This document shows, one piece after another, positions 7,506 through 12,427 of a stretch of DNA of 12,427 nucleotides. The stretch comes from Mariniphaga sp. (lineage in GTDB: Bacteria > Bacteroidota > Bacteroidia > Bacteroidales > Prolixibacteraceae). The first letter of the stretch is position 1. The number at the start of each line of letters is the position of its first letter. Under the pieces are notes generated by a model. It did not search any database. It was not told the origin of the DNA and worked only from the letters and a program-made list of their open reading frames with translations. The stretch is from the NCBI GenBank assembly GCA_025363795.1, contig JANYLE010000159.1, positions 1 through 12,427 on the forward strand. Direction: 5' to 3'. The position numbers and the translations under genes were made by a program.

Positions 7506-8009
7506 TTAGTTAATCTCAAAATGAACCGGATCGTGGTAGCTGTGGTAAGTCCCGCCCCACAATAGCAGGTGACGTTTTGCAATGTCAGGGACACCAGTCT
7601 TCCGCCAGGAAGCCTTTGAATTGGCTTTCTTTAACCAGACAGTGAAAATCCCTTCCCTTTTATAAAGATTAATATCCACGGCACGACCCAGCACGTGACG
7701 GCTTTTATTGGAAGATGCATTTCGCGGATTATCCCGTTTCAGCTGAATCTGTTCATCCTTTGTCCTCAGACCGCTAATTATCTTCACTTTCCATCCGGTC
7801 TCATTTTCAATATCATCGATAAAAACGTGAAATTTTCTTTCAAATTCAGGATTAATACTGGCAATTTCATTCAGTTCAGAACGATTAATGAACCGTACCC
7901 GAAGATCATAAACAATTGTATAACAAACATACCCGACTGTTAGGATGATTAAAACAAGAAGGATATTAATAAAATGCCGTATTAAAGGCTTTCGCTTTTT
8001 AGAAACCAT
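7506..8009 (-). CDS. Small membrane-anchored M15-type peptidase (D-Ala-D-Ala carboxypeptidase / endopeptidase-like)
   Basis: A putative zinc peptidase acting on peptidoglycan peptides in the periplasm. After a basic N-terminus, one hydrophobic segment (about residues 13-34) would anchor it in the inner membrane. The M15 signature is complete: SGLRTKDEQ at 79-87, SRHVLGRAVD with presumed zinc ligands H105 and D112, and the final DPVHFEIN with H163. At 167 residues it is a compact form, close in size to phage and bacterial L-Ala-D-Glu endopeptidases, so whether it cuts D-Ala-D-Ala or another bond is open. ATG at 8009 is the only reasonable start. It stands alone, convergent to the oxidoreductase gene and divergent from the next one, and shows no functional link to the sugar-oxidation genes. 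Confidence 0.85.
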   Translation of the reverse strand: MVSKKRKPLIRHFINILLVLIILTVGYVCYTIVYDLRVRFINRSELNEIASINPEFERKFHVFIDDIENETGWKVKIISGLRTKDEQIQLKRDNPRNASSNKSRHVLGRAVDINLYKREGIFTVWLKKANSKASWRKTGVPDIAKRHLLLWGGTYHSYHDPVHFEIN

Positions 8010-8153
8010 TATAGCCGCCTGTTTTTCTTTATTTTATCTCTTTCAACAAAACCGAAAATCGCTGTTCTTCAAATAACCGCAATAAATGGCTTTATTTTCC
8101 CGAGACCAATAGATCATATAAACTATTACAGATGGCGAAAATAACACCATTCG

Positions 8154-8171
8154 ACTAACTTTTCGGTTAGT
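8154..8171. repeat. Perfect inverted repeat ACTAAC-N6-GTTAGT
   Basis: ACTAAC (8154-8159), spacer TTTTCG, GTTAGT (8166-8171). It sits about midway between two divergent genes, 145 bases from the peptidase start and 231 from the oxidoreductase start. Possible operator for a dimeric regulator; it has no T-run and so is not an intrinsic terminator. Confidence 0.4.
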
Positions 8172-8284
8172 GTGGGATAAAAATTCAGATTTTTTCTGTT
8201 TCATAATTTTTGGAGAGAAAGCCGCTCCTTTAAAGTTTTGTTTGTAACTTTATTGCCAATTAAATCACTTTACTGTAAACCAAT

Positions 8285-8292
8285 TAATTTTG
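8285..8292 (+). promoter_or_regulatory. -7 box candidate for the cytosolic oxidoreductase/isomerase unit
   Basis: TAATTTTG matches TAnnTTTG. Transcription from it would start near 8299 and give a leader of about 100 bases containing the hairpin at 8330-8359. No -33 TTTG lies at the usual distance. TAACTTTA at 8245-8252 is a poorer alternative. Confidence 0.35.
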
Positions 8293-8329
8293 GAATTGTC
8301 AGCATAGGAAGAAATTCATAAACGATCAC

Positions 8330-8359
8330 GGAGAGAACCTTCGGGCACAGCATCTCTCC
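8330..8359 (+). promoter_or_regulatory. Leader hairpin with UUCG tetraloop upstream of the cytosolic oxidoreductase
   Basis: GGAGAGA (8330-8336) pairs with TCTCTCC (8353-8359); inside lies a second small stem CC-TTCG-GG (8338-8345) with a stabilising UUCG loop. It ends 42 bases before the ATG at 8402. It may stabilise the mRNA 5' end or be a regulatory structure; no known riboswitch class is recognised. Confidence 0.4.
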
Positions 8360-8401
8360 TCTAACTATTAACAATCAATTTATTAACTAATTTATTTTCT
8401 C

Positions 8402-9562
8402 ATGAACAGAAAATTAAGAATGGGTATGGTAGGCGGAGGAAGTGACGCCTTTATCGGTGCAATCCACCGTCTTGCCGCCTTTATGGATAACCAGATCGAA
8501 CTGGTATGTGGTTGTTTTAGTGTCAATCCCGAGATTTCAATCTCATCGGGAAAATCTTATTATTTACCCGATGACCGGGTGTATACCTCTTACAAGGAGA
8601 TGTTCGAGCATGAAGTGAAACTCCCTGAAGGTGAAAGAATGGATTTTGTCACCATCGTAACACCCAATTTTGCACACTTCGAACCAGCCATGATGGCACT
8701 CGAAAACGGATTCAATGTAGTGATCGATAAACCCATCACTTTCACACTCGAACAGGCAAAAATATTAAAGGCGAAGGTTGAAGAGACTGGTCTTACCCTG
8801 GCGCTTACCCATACTTATTCAGGTTATCCTGCAGTGAAAGAAGCACGCGAACGGGTTCGGCGCGGTGATTTTGGAAAGATAAGGAAGGTTTTCGTCGAAT
8901 ATCCGCAAGGCTGGTTATCCTCGAAATTGGAAGATATGGGCAATGCCCAGGCTTCATGGCGCACCGATCCAAAACGGTCAGGTAAAGCCGGATGCATGGG
9001 CGATATTGGAACGCATGCACACCATTTGGCAGAATACGTTTCCGGTTTAAAAACTGTTGAAGTTTGCGCCGAGCTCAACATATTTGTCCCCGGAAGATTG
9101 CTGGACGATGACGGAACCGCATTACTCCGCTTCGACAACGGCGCGAAAGGTGTATTGATGGCTACACAGATTGCTGCAGGCGAAGAGAATGCCCTGAAAT
9201 TAAGGGTTTACGGCGACAAAGGTGGTCTGGAATGGAACCAACACGAACCCAATACGCTACTGGTAAAATGGGGTGACAGACCAACTGAAATTGTTCGTAC
9301 CGGACAGGGTTATATGAGTGATATTGCCAAACACAATACACGTACACCCGCCGGCCATCCCGAAGGTTACCTTGAAGCTTTTGCCAACATCTACCGCAAT
9401 TTTTCATTAACGGTACGTGCAAAAATGAATGGTGAAACGCCTAAGGCCGTATGGCTTGACTTCCCTACGGTCGATGATGGGATCCGCGGAATGCAATTTA
9501 TTGACACCGTGGTAGAAGCAGGCTACAACGATGAGAAGAAATGGGTAAAATTCGCAGAATAA
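8402..9562 (+). CDS. Cytosolic Gfo/Idh/MocA family oxidoreductase
   Basis: A 386-residue NAD(P)-dependent dehydrogenase of the sugar/inositol type, with no signal peptide, so cytosolic. The Rossmann fold starts at once: GMVGGGSDAFIG at 8-19. The conserved EKP motif reads DKP (109-111), keeping the lysine. GDIGTHAHH at 200-208 holds the usual catalytic Asp/His set of the C-terminal domain. It differs clearly from the exported family member at 5956 in the Rossmann loop, length and active-site block, so the two are not a recent duplication. The isomerase-like gene follows after 13 bases; this pairing is typical of sugar, inositol or keto-glycoside catabolism, where one enzyme oxidises a ring hydroxyl and the other isomerises, epimerises or eliminates. 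The substrate cannot be read from sequence. The ATG at 8402 fits the length of the family. Confidence 0.94.
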   Translation: MNRKLRMGMVGGGSDAFIGAIHRLAAFMDNQIELVCGCFSVNPEISISSGKSYYLPDDRVYTSYKEMFEHEVKLPEGERMDFVTIVTPNFAHFEPAMMALENGFNVVIDKPITFTLEQAKILKAKVEETGLTLALTHTYSGYPAVKEARERVRRGDFGKIRKVFVEYPQGWLSSKLEDMGNAQASWRTDPKRSGKAGCMGDIGTHAHHLAEYVSGLKTVEVCAELNIFVPGRLLDDDGTALLRFDNGAKGVLMATQIAAGEENALKLRVYGDKGGLEWNQHEPNTLLVKWGDRPTEIVRTGQGYMSDIAKHNTRTPAGHPEGYLEAFANIYRNFSLTVRAKMNGETPKAVWLDFPTVDDGIRGMQFIDTVVEAGYNDEKKWVKFAE

Positions 9563-9575
9563 ATACATTTATAAG

Positions 9576-10571
9576 ATGAAAAGACCAGTTACACTTTTTA
9601 CAGGCCAATGGGCCGATCTGACCCTTGAAACAGTAGCACAGAAAGCAAAATCGTTCGGATACGACGGTTTGGAACTGGCATGCTGGGGCGATCATATCGA
9701 AGTCGATAAAGCCGATCAGGCCTATTGCGATGCACGGCTTGCATTGCTGAAGAAATACGATCTCAAACTGTTTTCTATATCCACCCATCTTGTAGGACAG
9801 GCTGTTTGCGACAATCCCGATTTTCGTCACAAGGGATGTCTTCCAGCCTATATCTGGGGTGATGGCGATGCCGAAGGTATCCGTCAAAGGGCAGCTGCCG
9901 AAATCATCGAGACCGGCAGAGTAGCGAAACGGCTTGGCTTGAAGGTTGTCAACGGCTTCACCGGAAGTTCGATCTGGCAATATCTTTATTCCTTTCCTTC
10001 CGTATCGCAGGAAGCAATCGAAGATGGTTACAAAGATTTCGCCAAACGGTGGATCCCGATTCTGGATGCTTACCAGGAGATGGGAATCAAATATGCACTT
10101 GAAGTACATCCTACAGAAATCGCGTTCGATATCGAAACAGCCAAAAGGGCACTCAAGGCACTGAATAACCACCCTGCTTTTGGTTTCAATTACGACCCAA
10201 GTCATTTAGGTTACCAGGGCGTCGATTACGTAAGGTTTATTTACGAATTCAGCGACAGGATATTCCATGTTCACATGAAAGACGTGACGTGGAACGATCA
10301 GCCCGGAACGATTGGCGTATTTGGCGGACATACCGATTTTGGCGATAACCGTCGTTTCTGGAATTTCAGAAGTGTAGGCCGTGGCAAGATCGATTTCGAA
10401 AAGATCATCCGCGCGCTGAACGATATTCATTACATGGGCCCACTTTCTGTTGAATGGGAAGATAGCGGTATGGACCGCGAAATGGGTGCCGCCGAATCGT
10501 GCGAATTTGTGAAGAAGGTAGATTTCTCTCCAAGCACATTGGCATTCGATGCTGCATTCAGCAAAGAGTAA
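9576..10571 (+). CDS. Sugar phosphate isomerase/epimerase-like TIM-barrel protein (xylose isomerase-like / AP endonuclease 2 fold)
   Basis: A 331-residue cytosolic metal-dependent TIM-barrel protein. Likely metal ligands, one per late barrel strand, are E176 in ALEVHPTE, D207 and H210 in NYDPSHL, H233 in FHVHMKD, and E293 in SVEWED; this Glu-Asp-His-Glu set is typical of the family. The N-terminal strand (VTLFTGQWADLTLE) and GYDGLELACWGDH are also characteristic. Members isomerise or epimerise sugars and keto-inositols, and some act as beta-eliminases on 3-keto-glycosides, so the reaction is not fixed here. An insert rich in G, D, N and R (about 244-270) between the fourth and last metal strands may shape the substrate site. 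The 13-base gap to the preceding dehydrogenase gene implies translational linkage; a terminator follows 25 bases after the stop. Confidence 0.93.
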   Translation: MKRPVTLFTGQWADLTLETVAQKAKSFGYDGLELACWGDHIEVDKADQAYCDARLALLKKYDLKLFSISTHLVGQAVCDNPDFRHKGCLPAYIWGDGDAEGIRQRAAAEIIETGRVAKRLGLKVVNGFTGSSIWQYLYSFPSVSQEAIEDGYKDFAKRWIPILDAYQEMGIKYALEVHPTEIAFDIETAKRALKALNNHPAFGFNYDPSHLGYQGVDYVRFIYEFSDRIFHVHMKDVTWNDQPGTIGVFGGHTDFGDNRRFWNFRSVGRGKIDFEKIIRALNDIHYMGPLSVEWEDSGMDREMGAAESCEFVKKVDFSPSTLAFDAAFSKE

Positions 10572-10596
10572 CAGATCGCTGAAAATATATATTTTG

Positions 10597-10624
10597 AAAG
10601 GCCGGACAAAAATCCGGCTTTTTC
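10597..10624 (+). terminator. Intrinsic terminator after the isomerase-like gene
   Basis: AAAGGCCGGA (10597-10606) pairs with TCCGGCTTTT (10613-10622) around a CAAAAA loop, with one G-T wobble; the T-run is part of the right arm. It closes the second oxidoreductase/isomerase unit. Confidence 0.88.
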
Positions 10625-10694
10625 TTGTTCAATAAATTGCTTGCATTTTGCAATTAATAGAGAGGCGTAGCATCGGCCGATATTGTAGCAACGA

Positions 10695-10784
10695 ATTTCA
10701 ATCCGTTGAAAATGAATATAGATTCATTGGAAACATTGGATTTCAATCCGTTGAAAATGAATATAAATAAATTGGAAGAGCCGT
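10695..10784. repeat. Two tandem 45-base REP-like units
   Basis: A 26-base block is identical at 10695-10720 and 10740-10765, exactly 45 bases apart. Each copy contains the hairpin TTTCAA-TCCG-TTGAAA (10696-10711 and 10741-10756). The 19-base remainder of each unit diverges but keeps ATTGGAA. The units run straight into the hairpin at 10778. The pattern of small palindromic units between genes resembles REP elements moved by IS200-like REP-associated transposases; no such transposase is in the window. Confidence 0.8.
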
Positions 10785-10830
10785 AGGCTCGGTTCATATT
10801 GTTAATAAATGGACCGTACCTACGGCACTC
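10778..10830. repeat. Long imperfect hairpin built on GCCGTAGG / CCTACGGC
   Basis: GCCGTAGG (10780-10787) pairs with CCTACGGC (10819-10826). After a 2x2 internal loop, CGGTTCAT (10790-10797) pairs with ATGGACCG (10809-10816) with one G-T wobble. The outer GAG and CTC could also pair if two bases bulge. There is no T-run, and it lies far from any stop codon, so it reads as a mobile or REP-type palindrome rather than a terminator. Confidence 0.75.
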
Positions 10831-10957
10831 TATTTTATTACCGGGTTTCCAATCCCTAACCTTGACGGCTACAAGATGAATTACCCACCCACAGAATCGG
10901 TAAATTGAACAGATCATATGCGATACCTGAATGCACGTTAAGCGCACAACGATAGCA

Positions 10958-11012
10958 AAACGTAATACAAACGTAGGATAAACGTAAGATAAACGTAGGA
11001 TAAACGTAAAGT
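10958..11012. repeat. Five tandem 11-base repeats, consensus AAACGTAGGAT
   Basis: Units start at 10958, 10969, 10980, 10991 and 11002. Units two and four are identical (AAACGTAGGAT), the third is AAACGTAAGAT, and the outer two are degenerate (AAACGTAATAC and AAACGTAAAGT). AAACGTA is kept in all five. The period is about one DNA helical turn. The stretch lies 138 bases upstream of the beta-mannosidase -33 box. Confidence 0.85.
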
Positions 11013-11149
11013 AGATAAAGGAAGAATAGGAGAAGACTATAGGATCAATAGGGAATAATTAAAGAACACAAGATCGCAGCAGGAAAAATAAACATAAGGT
11101 AGTACCACTTGCCGTAACGATCGTTTGAATTGTTGACGCAAATCCCATC

Positions 11150-11179
11150 TTTGTTTTTATCCGAAGAGTATTAAATTTG
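11150..11179 (+). promoter_or_regulatory. Near-consensus Bacteroidota promoter for the beta-mannosidase gene
   Basis: TTTG at 11150-11153, 18 bases, then TAAATTTG at 11172-11179: both elements match the phylum consensus. Transcription would begin near 11186, leaving a leader of about 43 bases to the ATG at 11229. A 10-bp palindrome at 11116-11125 lies 24 bases upstream of the -33 box. Confidence 0.68.
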
Positions 11180-11228
11180 CACTATTATAGATTATTTTGA
11201 CTACCAGTAATTTAAGAAACCTAAAACA

Positions 11229-12427
11229 ATGAAACAAGGTACCGTTCTGAAATCACTTAAACCACTCATCTTAATAGTAATGTTTGCACTAATGAGTTGC
11301 TCTTCTGAAACAAAGAAAGAATTCAAGCTGGAGATTAAAGACAACTGGAAGTTTAAGCAGGAAGCCAAAACCGATTGGCTGGATGCTTCAGTTCCGGGCT
11401 GTGTTCATACCGATTTGATGACAAATAAGAAAATTGAAGATCCTTTTTATCGGTTGAACGAACATGATCAACAGTGGATCGACAAGGTTAACTGGGAATA
11501 TAAAACCACTTTCGAAGTTACCCCTGAAATTGAACAACGAGACCGAATTGTACTTGATTTTAAAGGTCTTGATACTTATGCCGATGTCTATATCAATGAC
11601 AAACAAGTGTTGACCGCCGATAATATGTTTCGCGAATGGACAGCCGACATTAAAAAAACAATAAAACCAGGAAGCAACGATCTACGGATTGTTTTCCGCT
11701 CCCCAATTACCGAAGGGTTAAAGAAATATGATGCGAATGGTTATGTGATTCCGGTCTCGCCGAATGATCTTGCCGAGATCGGACAAGTTGAAGGAGGTAA
11801 AAAGGTATCTGTCTATACGCGTAAAGCCGGGTATCATTTTGGATGGGATTGGGGACCACGATTGGTGTCGAGCGGAATCTGGAAACCTGTTTACCTTCGG
11901 GCATGGGATGAAGCTGGGATTAAAGATCTGCAAATTGTTCAGAATAGCGTAACCAAAGAGAGTGCCGATCTGACCGCCAATTTTGAAATTGAAGCCGAAT
12001 CAAACACGTCAGCAAAATTAACCCTTGAAAGCGAGGGAGTTGTTATTGCAACGCAAAAAATAAATCTCGAAAAAGGGATCAAGACCTATCCTTTAAATTT
12101 TACGATTTCGAATCCGAAGCTTTGGTGGACTAACGGACTTGGTGAACAATCGATGTACAATATTACTGGGACCCTTGTTGCCAACAATAATGAATCAACA
12201 GCTTCCAGAAAAATCGGCATCAGGACATTGAAATTGGTTCGCAATAAAGATGCAAAAGGCACCACCTTTTATTTTGAGTTAAACGGCGTTCCGGTCTTCA
12301 TGAAAGGGGCTAACTATATTCCGAACGATATCTTCGCGGCAAGGGTAACCGAAGATAACTACCGCAAAGTGATAGCAACCGCCAAAACGTCAAATTTCAA
12401 TATGCTGCGGGTTTGGGGTGGCGGTAT
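11229..12427 (+). CDS. GH2 beta-mannosidase, lipoprotein (5' part; continues past the window)
   Basis: The frame from ATG 11229 stays open to the window end, giving the first 399 residues of a protein whose family is usually about 800-900 long. The N-terminus is a lipoprotein signal: basic start, hydrophobic LILIVMFALMS, and lipobox LMSC with the lipidated cysteine at 24, so the enzyme is anchored in the cell envelope, probably the outer membrane. The sugar-binding domain holds NWEYKTTF, and GWDWGP at 205-210 is a beta-mannosidase hallmark. An immunoglobulin-like domain follows, then the start of the TIM barrel: NGVPVFMKGANYIPND (352-367) and NMLRVWGGG (391-399). It should release terminal beta-linked mannose from mannans, mannooligosaccharides or N-glycan cores. 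The acid/base and nucleophile glutamates lie beyond the window, so activity cannot be checked. It has its own promoter. Confidence 0.93.
   Translation, partial: MKQGTVLKSLKPLILIVMFALMSCSSETKKEFKLEIKDNWKFKQEAKTDWLDASVPGCVHTDLMTNKKIEDPFYRLNEHDQQWIDKVNWEYKTTFEVTPEIEQRDRIVLDFKGLDTYADVYINDKQVLTADNMFREWTADIKKTIKPGSNDLRIVFRSPITEGLKKYDANGYVIPVSPNDLAEIGQVEGGKKVSVYTRKAGYHFGWDWGPRLVSSGIWKPVYLRAWDEAGIKDLQIVQNSVTKESADLTANFEIEAESNTSAKLTLESEGVVIATQKINLEKGIKTYPLNFTISNPKLWWTNGLGEQSMYNITGTLVANNNESTASRKIGIRTLKLVRNKDAKGTTFYFELNGVPVFMKGANYIPNDIFAARVTEDNYRKVIATAKTSNFNMLRVWGGG

Larger units (their letters stand above)
8010..8401. other. Divergent intergenic gap of 392 bases with regulatory candidates
   Basis: Lies between the divergent peptidase (-) and second oxidoreductase (+) genes. 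AT-rich, with no gene seen. It holds the ACTAAC/GTTAGT inverted repeat (8154-8171), a TAATTTTG -7 candidate (8285-8292), and a leader hairpin with a UUCG loop (8330-8359). I found no consensus promoter reading toward the peptidase gene. Confidence 0.6.
10572..11228. other. Repeat-rich intergenic gap of 657 bases
   Basis: No gene is supported. In order it contains the terminator, a 10-bp palindrome ATCGGCCGAT (10672-10681), two 45-base REP-like units (10695-10784), a long imperfect hairpin (10778-10830), five 11-base tandem repeats (10958-11012), a purine-rich stretch to about 11100, a 10-bp palindrome AACGATCGTT (11116-11125) and the promoter of the beta-mannosidase gene (11150-11179). Confidence 0.7.

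Noticed and set aside
5956..9562. Recent duplication of one oxidoreductase gene into two
   Set aside because: The two Gfo/Idh/MocA proteins differ in length, Rossmann loop, EKP/DKP motif and active-site block, and only one has an export signal, so they belong to different subfamilies.
9498..10205. Antisense open frame of 235 codons opposite the isomerase-like gene
   Set aside because: It lies wholly over a gene with full family motifs and shows no recognisable domain itself; it is a by-product of the codon use of the + strand gene.
10654..10947. Minus-strand frame of 97 codons across the repeat cluster
   Set aside because: Its translation is dominated by the duplicated IFIFNGLK segment made by the 45-base repeats, so it is repeat-derived rather than a gene.
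10695..11012. CRISPR array
   Set aside because: The 45-base units number only two and have no unique spacers of constant length between conserved direct repeats; the 11-base units are contiguous without spacers; no cas genes are present.

Overview
The window looks like a chromosomal piece of a Bacteroidota genome, probably of the Bacteroidales/Marinilabiliales type. The evidence is protein content typical of that phylum (SusC/D-era glycan degraders, Tat-dependent Gfo/Idh/MocA lipoproteins, lipoprotein beta-mannosidase), AT-rich gene starts with few Shine-Dalgarno sites, and several promoters of the Bacteroidota form (-33 TTTG, -7 TAnnTTTG). The genus cannot be fixed from the sequence alone.

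Layout. 1-3939 is a housekeeping-like part: a RhlE-type DEAD-box RNA helicase (+), a convergent pyridoxamine 5'-phosphate oxidase gene pdxH (-), then a membrane-anchored coiled-coil protein of unknown role followed closely by a class I SAM methyltransferase (+). 3940-4374 is a 435-base gap carrying a promoter. 4375-7389 is a two-gene unit: a membrane-anchored NapC/NirT-type tetraheme cytochrome c fused to a C-terminal formylglycine-generating-enzyme-like (SUMF1/FGE) domain, then a Gfo/Idh/MocA oxidoreductase with a twin-arginine signal and a lipobox, closed by a strong intrinsic terminator. 7506-8009 (-) is a small membrane-anchored M15-type peptidase. 8010-8401 is a gap with two inverted repeats and a promoter candidate. 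8402-10624 is a second unit: a cytosolic Gfo/Idh/MocA oxidoreductase and a xylose-isomerase-like TIM-barrel protein, again closed by an intrinsic terminator. 10572-11228 is a repeat-rich gap (two 45-base REP-like units, a long hairpin, five 11-base tandem repeats) ending in a near-consensus promoter. 11229-12427 is the 5' part of a lipoprotein GH2 beta-mannosidase that runs off the window; it has no stop codon in the window.

How the genes may work together. The accessory half (4375 onward) reads as sugar or glycoside oxidation in two compartments. An exported, lipid-anchored Gfo/Idh/MocA enzyme sits next to a quinol/cytochrome-type tetraheme module, and a cytosolic oxidoreductase-isomerase pair follows, with a beta-mannosidase beside them. 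The most unusual object is the tetraheme-FGE fusion: its FGE-like domain lacks the catalytic cysteine pair expected of a true formylglycine-generating enzyme, and no sulfatase is nearby. It may be a substrate- or partner-binding module that links the neighbouring exported oxidoreductase to the respiratory chain. That coupling is inference; the domain content and gene order are seen directly.
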